Source of the DNA: Desulfomicrobium sp. | GTDB lineage: Bacteria > Desulfobacterota > Desulfovibrionia > Desulfovibrionales > Desulfomicrobiaceae | Assembly (NCBI GenBank): GCA_003542385.1 | Contig: DPKT01000354.1 | Span: 1-5,956, forward strand | DNA: 5,956 nt | Direction of reading: 5' to 3' | In this document: positions 1 through 5,956 of the stretch, piece after piece | Position numbering within the stretch: the stretch's first letter is position 1 | Layout of the letters: each line of letters begins with the position of its first letter | Made by a program: the position numbers and the translations under genes | The notes under the pieces: generated by a model | Told to the model about the DNA's origin: nothing | Databases searched by the model: none | What the model saw: only the letters and a program-made list of their open reading frames with translations

Positions 1-998
1 GACAGCGCAGCGTCATGGCCGTGCACTGGCACCCCGAGTTCGTGCCCATGCCGGTCGTCAGGCGGCGGGTGGAGGGCATGTTCCCGAACATGTCCGAGAG
101 CCTGGTCATCCCCACCCAGCACAACGAGCTCCTGACCTATGACGACGAGTTCAGCGGGGTGGAGGTGGACTGCTACTCCCACGGCTTCAACCAGAAGGTG
201 CAGCTGCTCCTGCACTTCAGGACCGCCCGCCTGGCGGAGGCCCACACCCTGCGGGCCATGCTGCGGCACACGCGGACCTACCGCGCCTCCCAGCTCTTCG
301 ACTTCATGCACACCATCACCGCGCCCATGGAGGACAGGGTCGAGGAGGCCGCCCGGACCACCGGCGCGGACCTCGACCTGGTCGAATTCGTGCGCCATCA
401 CGTGACCAAGATCCAGCGCATGGTCGAGGATCGCCGCCGCGATCTCCCCGAGGACGCCCTGAAGAACAAGCTGCTGCGCAACTACTTCGACGCCCTGCGC
501 CCCCGCTTCGACGGCGGGCTCATCGACCGCATCCAGACCTACCTCTCGGCCGTCAAGGCCATCGTCAAGCGCCACTTCACCCTGCGCTACTTCTACCGCA
601 CCTCCGAGGTCATCGAGGAGGCCAGGGCCCTTGGCGCCGGCGTCATCATCCCCCACCCCGAGCAGTTCTGGCCCATCCTCCTGGCGGACTACGACGTGGA
701 CGGCTACGAGGTCTGGAACCCCCAGTCCCAGCGTTACACCGATTTCCTCATCACCGCCGTGGGCCGCGCCAACTCCTGCCTGGGGCCGTCGGCGCGGCGC
801 AAGCTCGTCTTTATGGGCGACGACACGCACATGGGCGAGAAGGTCAAGGCGGCCGCCGAGCAGAACCCCGAAAAGGCGGGCCGCGAGATCGGCTACCAGC
901 CGGCCTGGGACGACCTGGAAATCTCCAAGCGCCTCATCCTTTCGGGCATGAGCCGTGAAATCGTCATCCGCGAATACCGCGACCGCCTCATGGGCTGA
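1..998 (+). CDS. PHP-like metal-dependent hydrolase, 5' partial
   Basis: The frame is open from the first base (first full codon at 3) to TGA at 996-998. The first ATG, at 15, has no Shine-Dalgarno sequence before it and the frame continues upstream of it, so the true start probably lies outside the window. Numbered from that ATG, metal-ligand-like motifs appear in the order expected of a PHP (polymerase and histidinol phosphatase) fold: HWH at 4-6, QHNE at 35-38, IPHPEQ at 212-217 and GDDTH at 268-272, the last resembling the GSDAH-type final PHP motif. A helical, charged insert lies at about 70-190. PHP proteins are usually cytoplasmic phosphoesterases or nucleases using two or three metal ions; the substrate here is unknown. 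No signal peptide or membrane segment is seen in the visible part. The 18-base gap to the next gene suggests the same operon. The family call rests on motif reading only; another amidohydrolase-type enzyme is possible. Confidence 0.6.
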   Translation, partial: QRSVMAVHWHPEFVPMPVVRRRVEGMFPNMSESLVIPTQHNELLTYDDEFSGVEVDCYSHGFNQKVQLLLHFRTARLAEAHTLRAMLRHTRTYRASQLFDFMHTITAPMEDRVEEAARTTGADLDLVEFVRHHVTKIQRMVEDRRRDLPEDALKNKLLRNYFDALRPRFDGGLIDRIQTYLSAVKAIVKRHFTLRYFYRTSEVIEEARALGAGVIIPHPEQFWPILLADYDVDGYEVWNPQSQRYTDFLITAVGRANSCLGPSARRKLVFMGDDTHMGEKVKAAAEQNPEKAGREIGYQPAWDDLEISKRLILSGMSREIVIREYRDRLMG

Positions 999-1005
999 CA
1001 TCCAC

Positions 1006-1010
1006 AAGGA
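1006..1010 (+). promoter_or_regulatory. Ribosome binding site of the amphi-Trp gene
   Basis: AAGGA lies six bases before the ATG at 1017. It supports that start over the out-of-frame ATG at 955, which lies inside the preceding gene. Confidence 0.7.
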
Positions 1011-1016
1011 AACGCC

Positions 1017-1286
1017 ATGTCTCAAGACGAAAAATTCGAGTTCGAGTCCGTCCAGGACTGCCGGACCATCCAGAAATACCTGCAGGCCCTGCAGGAAGGC
1101 TTCGACCAGGGCCGCCTCGTGCTTTCCGCCGAAGGGTCGGAGATCGTCATGCACCCCACGGGCTACATGAAGTTCGAAGTGACGGTGAAGAAGAAGGGCC
1201 AGGAGAACAAGCTGGCCATCAAGGTCGGCTGGAAGGACAGGGGCGACCAGGCTGCGGAATCGGGAACCATCTCCATTTCTTCCTAG
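1017..1286 (+). CDS. Amphi-Trp domain-containing small protein
   Basis: This 89-residue protein has no signal peptide or membrane segment and should be cytoplasmic. It opens with an acidic strand (EKFEFES, 5-11), then an amphipathic helix (about 13-32, ending EGFDQGR). Alternating hydrophobic/charged beta strands follow (LVLSAEGSEIVMHP, then MKFEVTVKKK and NKLAIKVGW), ending at the single tryptophan, Trp72. This helix-plus-amphipathic-strands plan closing on a Trp is the hallmark of the amphi-Trp family, which often accompanies GAK-system genes; its biochemical role is not known to me. The tail after Trp72 is short, polar and serine-rich (ESGTISISS). The start is fixed by the AAGGA site at 1006-1010. 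The stop codon overlaps the ribosome binding site of the next gene, so translation is probably coupled. It could be a substrate, carrier or binding partner of the operon's kinases; that is inference. Confidence 0.85.
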   Translation: MSQDEKFEFESVQDCRTIQKYLQALQEGFDQGRLVLSAEGSEIVMHPTGYMKFEVTVKKKGQENKLAIKVGWKDRGDQAAESGTISISS

Positions 1287-1289
1287 GAA
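1285..1289 (+). promoter_or_regulatory. Ribosome binding site overlapping the amphi-Trp stop codon
   Basis: AGGAA shares its first two bases with the TAG stop at 1284-1286 and sits five bases before the ATG at 1295. This geometry favours translational coupling between the two genes. Confidence 0.65.
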
Positions 1290-1294
1290 TTCCC

Positions 1295-2932
1295 ATGCAC
1301 AGACATTTCGAAGGCCTGGACGAGAATTTCCGGTTCCTGATCCTGGAAGTCCAGAACCAGATCAAGGCCACCATCGAGTTCCTGCTCGCCCCCACGCCGG
1401 GCACCTACGACAAGATCATCAACAAGGACGACTACATCGACAACCTCAAGAACGTCATCGAGAACACGTGCTTCACGACCCTGAGCCAGACCAAGCTCTC
1501 GGCCGAGCAGATGAAGTACCTGCGCGCGGTGCACGTCATCTCCATCAACCTGGAGCGCATCGGCGACTACTGCGTGAACATCGCCAAGCAGATGGGCTAC
1601 CTTTCGAGCCCCCGCTTTCTGGAGAATTTCGATTACCGCGAGAGCTTCCTCAAGATCCACCAGACCATAAGCGACATCCTGCCGACCCTGCACAAGGCCA
1701 ACCTGTCCGGCGCCCTGGTCATCTGCCGCATGGAGGCCGAGCTGGACGCCATGTACAAGGGGAACTTCGACAAGATCATGATCCACCTGCGCATCGGCCG
1801 CAACGTGGAGGACCACATCACCTCGCTCTTCATCATCCGCTACCTGGAGCGCATCGGCGACAGCCTGCTGAACATCGGCGAGGCCCTGCTTTTCGTCATC
1901 ATCGGCGAGCGCATCAAGATCCAGCAGTTCCAGGCCCTGCAGCGCAACCTGACCAAGTCGGGCCTGCAGGGCGAGGTCACGGACGTGGACTTCCAGGGCA
2001 TCTGGGGTTCGCGCTCGGGCTGCCGCATCGCCCGGGTGGAGGGGAAGAACGCCCCCCAGGCCCGAGACTCCATCTTCAAGGAGGGCAACCTGCGCAAGAT
2101 CAGGCAGGAGAAGATCAACCTGGAGTGCTGGAACGAGATTTTCCCGGGTCTGGCGCCCCGCGTCTTCAGCTACCAGGAGGAGGGCGAGAACGCCTCCCTG
2201 CTGACGGAGTTTCTGGCCGGGTGCACCCTGGACGAAGCCATTTTCAACCCCGACGAGGAGATCCTCGAGAACGCCCTGTTCATCTTCGAGCAGACCCTGC
2301 AGCACATCTGGGAGCAGACCCTGAACAGGTTCGAGCTGCCGACGAACATGATGCGTCAGGTAGGGGACCGCATGTCCTCCATCCTGCAGGTCCACCCGGA
2401 GCTGATGCGTCCGCCCCTGGGCATCGGCTCCCTGCCCATCCCCTCGGCCGGGGAGCTGATCAAGGGCTGCATGGACATCGAGGCCAGGCATCCCGCGCCG
2501 TTCTCTGTCTTCATCCACGGCGACTTCAACATTAACAACGTCATCTACAACCACCAGAACCAGAAGGTCTACTTCATCGACCTGCACCGCTCCCAGCACG
2601 CGGACTACGTGCAGGACGTCTCCGTCTTCCTGGTCTCCAACTTCCGGCTGCCCGCCTTCGACGCACAGTCGCGCGGGCGCATCAACCAGACCATCGCCAG
2701 CTTCTACGCCTTCGCCAAATCCTTCGCCCGGGCCCACGACGACCCCGGTTTCGACATCCGTCTGGGCCTGGGCGTGGCCAGATCGTTCTACACCTCCACC
2801 CGGTTCGAACTGAACCGGTCCTTTGCCCACGACATGTACAACCGCGGGCTCTTCCTCATGGAACGGCTCACGGAGAAGGCCCCGGAAGAGCTTGCCGGCT
2901 TTTCCTTCCCCCTGGAAATACTCTACTATTAG
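1295..2932 (+). CDS. PhoU domain fused to aminoglycoside-phosphotransferase-like kinase
   Basis: This is a 545-residue two-part protein. Residues 1 to about 215 form an all-helical tandem PhoU domain with the metal-cluster motif ERIGD twice (87-91 and 185-189), each in a helix reading roughly LERIGD-x3-NI. PhoU proteins bind iron or other metals there and regulate phosphate uptake and signalling. Residues from about 230 to 545 resemble the APH/choline-kinase fold: a hinge-like LLTEFLAG (302-309), the catalytic-loop motif HGDFNINN (408-415; His408, Asp410, Asn415) and IDLH (428-431; Asp429 as the Mg-binding aspartate). The kinase residues therefore look intact, so phosphorylation of a small molecule or protein is plausible; the substrate is unknown. 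The start has a ribosome binding site at 1285-1289. The frame is uninterrupted, so this is a genuine fusion rather than two genes. The stop lies 8 bases before the ATP-grasp gene. There is no signal peptide or clear membrane segment. Confidence 0.85.
   Translation: MHRHFEGLDENFRFLILEVQNQIKATIEFLLAPTPGTYDKIINKDDYIDNLKNVIENTCFTTLSQTKLSAEQMKYLRAVHVISINLERIGDYCVNIAKQMGYLSSPRFLENFDYRESFLKIHQTISDILPTLHKANLSGALVICRMEAELDAMYKGNFDKIMIHLRIGRNVEDHITSLFIIRYLERIGDSLLNIGEALLFVIIGERIKIQQFQALQRNLTKSGLQGEVTDVDFQGIWGSRSGCRIARVEGKNAPQARDSIFKEGNLRKIRQEKINLECWNEIFPGLAPRVFSYQEEGENASLLTEFLAGCTLDEAIFNPDEEILENALFIFEQTLQHIWEQTLNRFELPTNMMRQVGDRMSSILQVHPELMRPPLGIGSLPIPSAGELIKGCMDIEARHPAPFSVFIHGDFNINNVIYNHQNQKVYFIDLHRSQHADYVQDVSVFLVSNFRLPAFDAQSRGRINQTIASFYAFAKSFARAHDDPGFDIRLGLGVARSFYTSTRFELNRSFAHDMYNRGLFLMERLTEKAPEELAGFSFPLEILYY
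1548..1567 (+). repeat. 20-base direct repeat, copy 1 (first PhoU ERIGD motif)
   Basis: This stretch encodes the end of a PhoU helix with ERIGD and is identical over 20 bases to 1842-1861. It reflects the internal duplication of the PhoU three-helix unit, kept by motif conservation and codon bias, rather than a mobile element. Confidence 0.7.
1842..1861 (+). repeat. 20-base direct repeat, copy 2 (second PhoU ERIGD motif)
   Basis: This is the second identical copy, encoding ERIGD at residues 185-189. The spacing of 294 bases (98 residues) is an exact multiple of three, as expected for two PhoU repeats in one reading frame. Confidence 0.7.
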
Positions 2933-2940
2933 GTGCGATC

Positions 2941-3813
2941 ATGAAAATAGGAGTTGTCGGCACGCGCGGGGGCTGGTCCTCGGAGCTGCTGGCGGACACG
3001 GTGGCCGCCAGGACGGGATACCGCCTGCTGGTGGACATGGAGCAGGTCTGCCTGGACCTGGATGCGGGCGCGGCCAGGTTCCAGGGCGTGGACCTGGCCG
3101 GCCTGGACGGCCTCATCGTCAAGAAGATCGGCGCGCGCTACTCCCCGGACCTCCTGGACCGCCTTGAACTGCTGCGCTTCCTGGCCGAGCGCGGGCTGCC
3201 AATCTTTTCCTCGCCCCTGTCCATCATGCGCGTCCTGGACCGGCTGAGCTGCACCGTGACCCTGCGTCTGGGCGGCATCCCCATGCCGCCGACGACCATC
3301 ACCGAGTCCGTGGACGAGGCCCTGGCCGCCGTCGGGCGCTACGGGGAGGCGGTCTTCAAGCCGCTCTTCACCTCCAAGGCCCGCGGCATGACCGTCATCG
3401 CGGAAGGGCCCGCGGCGCGCGAAGCCGTCGAGGCCTTCCACGCCGAGAACCCCATCATGTACCTGCAACAGAAGATCGAGCTGCCCGGCCAGGATCTGGG
3501 CATCGTCTTCCTGGGCGGCGAGTACATGACGACCTACGCGCGCTGCGGAACCGGCGCCTGGAACACGACCACGGAGTCGGGGGGCAAGTACGCGCCGGCC
3601 GTCCCTTCGCCCGAGGCATTGGCTGTCGCGCAGAAGGCACAGGCGCTGTTCGACCTCGATTTCACCTGCGTGGACGTGGTGGAGACGGCCGCCGGGCCCG
3701 TGGTCTTCGAAGTCTCGGCCTTCGGTGGCTTCCGGGGCATCCAGGAGGCCTGCGGCCTGGACGCCGCGGCCATGTACACCGACTACGTCATGGAGAAGAT
3801 CCGTGGAAGCTAG
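2941..3813 (+). CDS. GAK system ATP-grasp enzyme (RimK-like)
   Basis: This 290-residue cytoplasmic protein has the layout of RimK-type ATP-grasp ligases, which use ATP to activate a carboxylate as an acyl phosphate and join it to an amine. Visible parts: an N-terminal strand with a glycine turn (GVVGTRGGWSSE, 4-15); the pre-grasp FSSPLSIMRVLDRL (89-102), matching the segment before the RimK nucleotide site; GIPMPPT (112-118); a candidate ATP-binding lysine in AVFKPLFTSKARGM (137-150, Lys140); the hinge-like MYLQQKIELPGQDLGIVFL (173-191); and FTCVDVVE...GPVVFEVSAFGGFRGI (241-267). Asp245 and Glu257 are candidate Mg ligands. The position after Glu-Val that is Asn in RimK (EVNASPG) is Ser259 here. 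AGGTG at 2931-2935 lies five bases before the ATG and overlaps the preceding stop. The substrates are unknown. The neighbours (HprK-like kinase, CofD-like protein) identify it as the GAK-system member of the superfamily. Confidence 0.88.
   Translation: MKIGVVGTRGGWSSELLADTVAARTGYRLLVDMEQVCLDLDAGAARFQGVDLAGLDGLIVKKIGARYSPDLLDRLELLRFLAERGLPIFSSPLSIMRVLDRLSCTVTLRLGGIPMPPTTITESVDEALAAVGRYGEAVFKPLFTSKARGMTVIAEGPAAREAVEAFHAENPIMYLQQKIELPGQDLGIVFLGGEYMTTYARCGTGAWNTTTESGGKYAPAVPSPEALAVAQKAQALFDLDFTCVDVVETAAGPVVFEVSAFGGFRGIQEACGLDAAAMYTDYVMEKIRGS
3805..3809 (+). promoter_or_regulatory. Ribosome binding site of the HprK-like gene
   Basis: GGAAG lies five bases before the ATG at 3815. It supports this start over the in-frame ATG at 3725, which would overlap the ATP-grasp gene by almost 90 bases. 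An in-frame GTG at 3803 is a weaker alternative. Confidence 0.6.
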
Positions 3814-3814
3814 A

Positions 3815-4873
3815 ATGCACTGCTCGGACCTCATCGACCGTCTGACCGCCGGCGCCGACACCCCGCACCGCGTCTTCCTGGCCATGGGCGACTGCCGCTT
3901 CCGGGTCGAGACCAACTCCGAGACCCTTGCAGGCGAGCTGACGACCTACTTCGCGCCGTTCCTCTGTTCCCCCGGCGGCGCCGACATCGCCGTGACCGCC
4001 CTGCAGGGACCCGTCCCGGACCTGGGGCTGACCTTCCAGGTCAAGGAACCCGACCCGGGCAAGACCAAGGTCAAGGAGGAATGGGCCGATCTGCCGGGCG
4101 GCCGCGTCGTGCGCAAGCGCCTGACCGGACTGCACTTCCTTTTCGGGGGAGGGCGGAACCTGGCCGTGGGCGACTGCGGGGCCAACCCCAACCAGATCGT
4201 CAATTTCGTCAACAACCGCTTCATCGAGCGCAAGCTGAACGACGGCTGCCTCCTGGCCCACGCCGCCGGGGTGGCCCTGTGCGAGACGGGCATGGCCCTG
4301 GCCGGCTTCTCGGGCATGGGCAAGTCCACCCTGGCCCTGCACCTGGTCAGCAAGGGCGTGACCTTCGTCAGCAACGACCGCCTCATGGTCCGCCCCGGCG
4401 CGCCCTGCCCGGCCATGTTCGGCGTGGCCAAGCACCCGCGCATCAACCCCGGCACGGCCCTGCACAACCCGGATCTTGCAGGTATCATCACCGACGAGGA
4501 TCGGGAACGATTCCTGCGCATGGCGCCCGAGGAGCTCTGGAATCTGGAGCACAAGTACGACGCCCTCATCGACCGCATTTTCGGCACCGACCGCTTCATC
4601 CTGCAGAGCCCCATGCGCTATCTGGTGCTGCTGAACTGGAGCCGGGACATCGCGGTCACGCGCTTCGAGGAAATCGACGTGCACGCCCGCCACGACCTGC
4701 TGGCCGCCTTCATGAAGGACACGGGGCTCTTTTTCGTGCCCGAAAACGACTACGTGCCGACGGCCTCGGACTACGCCAGGGCCCTGGACGGGTGCCGGGT
4801 GTTCGAGATCAGCGGGGGCGTCGATTTCGACTTCGCGGCCGCAGGCTGCCTGCGGCTTCTGGAAACGTCATGA
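3815..4873 (+). CDS. HprK-related kinase B
   Basis: This 352-residue protein is predicted to be a P-loop kinase related to HPr kinase/phosphorylase, the Ser/Thr kinase that phosphorylates the small protein HPr. The kinase core starts with LLAHAAGVAL (146-155, His149), like the HPrK strand before the P-loop. Then comes the P-loop GFSGMGKST (164-172, Lys170), the HPrK-type GxSGxGKS form, followed by LALHLVSKGVTFVSND (173-188). The last part matches the HPrK 'LVADD' Walker-B-like strand, but with Asn187-Asp188 instead of Asp-Asp. The HPrK signature near the C-terminal loop is not seen; instead there is a family-like LWNLEHKYDALIDRIFG stretch. About 130 N-terminal residues form a separate domain, with no clear likeness to the canonical HPrK N-terminal domain. 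The ATG is one base after the ATP-grasp stop, and the end overlaps the next gene by four bases. The protein target is unknown. HprK-related kinase B is a recognised GAK-system family. Confidence 0.88.
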   Translation: MHCSDLIDRLTAGADTPHRVFLAMGDCRFRVETNSETLAGELTTYFAPFLCSPGGADIAVTALQGPVPDLGLTFQVKEPDPGKTKVKEEWADLPGGRVVRKRLTGLHFLFGGGRNLAVGDCGANPNQIVNFVNNRFIERKLNDGCLLAHAAGVALCETGMALAGFSGMGKSTLALHLVSKGVTFVSNDRLMVRPGAPCPAMFGVAKHPRINPGTALHNPDLAGIITDEDRERFLRMAPEELWNLEHKYDALIDRIFGTDRFILQSPMRYLVLLNWSRDIAVTRFEEIDVHARHDLLAAFMKDTGLFFVPENDYVPTASDYARALDGCRVFEISGGVDFDFAAAGCLRLLETS

Positions 4874-5956
4874 GCAGGATGCCCATCCGCGTCACCCGCG
4901 CCATCCGCATCCCGGACCCCATCCGCGTGGTCAGGACCCGGCGCAGTCCGGACCTCGGTCCGCGCATCCTGTTCTTCACGGGCGGGACGGCCCTCAGGGA
5001 GACGAGCCAGGCTCTGGTGGAGTATACCCACAACTCCGTGCACCTGGTCACGCCCTTTGATTCGGGGGGAAGTTCGGCCGCGCTGCGCCGCCACTTCGAC
5101 ATGCCGGCCGTCGGGGACCTGCGCAGCCGGCTCATGGCCCTGGCCGACCGGAGCCTGCACGGGTACCCGGAGATCTACAGCCTCTTCGCCCATCGTCTGC
5201 CGAAGACGTCGAGCCCCGACCAGCTCCGGGCGGAACTCGATGCCCTGGCGAACGGCGTGCACCCGCTGATCGCCAAGGTTTCGGACCCCATGCGCAAGAT
5301 CATCCGCCACCACCTGCAGATCTTCGCCAAGGCCGCCGGCAGCGACTTCGACCTGCGCGGGGCGAGCATCGGCAACCTCATCCTCACGGCCGGCTATCTG
5401 GACAGCAGGCGGCACATCGACCCCATCGTCTTCATCTATTCCAAGCTCGTGCAGGTCCGGGGCGAGGTGCGGCTGCTCATCAACTCGAACCTGCAGCTCA
5501 GGGCCCAGCTCGAAGGGGGAGGGCATCTCATCGGCCAGCATCTCATCACGGGCAAGGAGACCCCGCCCCTGACCAAGCCCATCGCCGAACTGTCCCTCGT
5601 CGACCCGGCCAGGGGGAATGCGCCCGTGCGGCCCATGATCCGCGACAAGATCCGCGCGGCCATAGGCGCCTGCGACCTGATCTGCTATCCCGTCGGCAGC
5701 TTCTACAGCTCGCTGATCGCCACGCTGCTGCCCGCGGGCGTGGGCAAGGCCGTCAGCCAGACCCATTGCCCCAAGGTCTTCATCCCCAACACGTTTCACG
5801 ATCCCGAAAGCATCGGCATGTCCCTGGAAAACCAGGTGCGCACGCTGCTGCGCCACCTGCGGGCCGACGACCCCGACACCATCGCCATCGGCGACGTGCT
5901 GGACTTCGTCCTGCTCGATCCCGCAATCGCATACCCCGGCGCCGCAAACCCCGAAC
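4870..5956 (+). CDS. GAK system CofD-like protein, 3' partial
   Basis: The gene starts at an ATG inside the ATGA overlap with the preceding stop and stays open for 362 codons to the window edge. Weak GGAAA at 4861-4865 serves as ribosome binding site. Motifs follow the CofD/YvcK (GlmR) superfamily in order: FFTGGTALRETS (35-46), the glycine-rich nucleotide-binding loop; VTPFDSGGSSAALR (60-73), like YvcK 'VTVADDGGSSGxLR'; GDLRSRLMALAD (82-93), like 'GDIRxCLxALAD'; ASIGNLILTAGYL (165-177); and YPVGSFYSSLIATLL (273-287), like YvcK 'PGSLYTSI'. The resemblance is closer to YvcK, a UDP-sugar-binding regulator of cell-wall precursor and carbon metabolism, than to CofD, the phospholactate transferase of coenzyme F420 synthesis. 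The first ~34 residues are rich in arginine and proline and precede the usual start of the fold. The expected C-terminus is missing only because the window ends. Activity and ligand are unknown. Confidence 0.87.
   Translation, partial: MSRMPIRVTRAIRIPDPIRVVRTRRSPDLGPRILFFTGGTALRETSQALVEYTHNSVHLVTPFDSGGSSAALRRHFDMPAVGDLRSRLMALADRSLHGYPEIYSLFAHRLPKTSSPDQLRAELDALANGVHPLIAKVSDPMRKIIRHHLQIFAKAAGSDFDLRGASIGNLILTAGYLDSRRHIDPIVFIYSKLVQVRGEVRLLINSNLQLRAQLEGGGHLIGQHLITGKETPPLTKPIAELSLVDPARGNAPVRPMIRDKIRAAIGACDLICYPVGSFYSSLIATLLPAGVGKAVSQTHCPKVFIPNTFHDPESIGMSLENQVRTLLRHLRADDPDTIAIGDVLDFVLLDPAIAYPGAANPE

Noticed and set aside
15..17. ATG at 15 as the true start of the first gene
   Set aside because: There is no ribosome binding site before it and the frame stays open to the window edge, so an upstream start is more likely.
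1548..1861. 20-base direct repeat as a possible recombination or mobile-element signature
   Set aside because: Both copies encode the same conserved PhoU motif in the same frame, 98 codons apart; domain duplication explains them.
1468..2535. 355-residue plus-strand open frame in another phase
   Set aside because: Its product is rich in Pro, Arg, Gly and His with no domain, and it lies wholly inside the PhoU-APH gene.
1283..2830. 515-residue open frame on the minus strand opposite the PhoU-APH gene
   Set aside because: It is a GC-bias shadow: low-complexity Val/Leu/Asp/Gly-rich composition with no recognisable motif, and the opposite strand has clear PhoU and APH motifs.
3725..3814. N-terminal extension of the HprK-like gene from the ATG at 3725
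   Set aside because: It would overlap the conserved end of the ATP-grasp gene by 89 bases. The ATG at 3815 has a well-placed GGAAG and the tight spacing of the operon.
2929..3915. 328-residue minus-strand open frame opposite the ATP-grasp gene
   Set aside because: It is the complement of a well-supported gene, with low-complexity composition and no motifs.
3788..5856. Long minus-strand open frames (3788-4693 and 4771-5856)
   Set aside because: They mirror the HprK-like and CofD-like genes, whose motifs are convincing. The minus-strand products are repetitive in Gly, Ala, Asp and Val.

Overview
The window is GC-rich, densely packed bacterial DNA carrying one plus-strand operon of six genes. 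Both ends of the operon are cut by the window. No RNA gene, mobile element, CRISPR array, terminator or internal promoter could be supported. The largest gap between genes is 18 bases. High third-position GC and the gene set recall Desulfovibrio-like sulfate reducers (Desulfovibrionales). That placement is inferred from remembered gene neighbourhoods, not proven here.

Layout, left to right: (1) the end of a PHP-like metal-dependent hydrolase (1-998, 5' partial); (2) an 89-residue amphi-Trp domain protein (1017-1286); (3) a 545-residue fusion of a tandem PhoU domain to an aminoglycoside-phosphotransferase-like kinase domain (1295-2932); (4) a 290-residue RimK-like ATP-grasp ligase (2941-3813); (5) an HPr-kinase-like P-loop protein, HprK-related kinase B (3815-4873); (6) a CofD/YvcK-like protein (4870 to beyond 5956, 3' partial). 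The spacings are 18, 8, 8 and 1 bases, then a 4-base ATGA overlap, so genes 2 to 6 are very probably co-transcribed and translationally coupled.

Genes 2, 4, 5 and 6 match what protein-family databases call the 'GAK system', a conserved neighbourhood defined only by co-occurrence (GAK ATP-grasp enzyme, HprK-related kinase B, GAK CofD-like protein, amphi-Trp protein, and usually an XXXCH-domain protein). To my knowledge it has no established function. The window holds two predicted kinases (APH-like and HprK-like), an ATP-dependent carboxylate-amine ligase fold, a protein resembling the UDP-sugar-binding regulator YvcK/GlmR, a PhoU regulatory module and a small beta-rich protein. This could be a phosphorylation-based regulatory circuit or a pathway that makes or modifies a small molecule or peptide. 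An HprK-like kinase next to a YvcK-like protein and an HPr-sized small protein recalls the Bacillus HprK / yvcK-crh arrangement; that comparison is inference.
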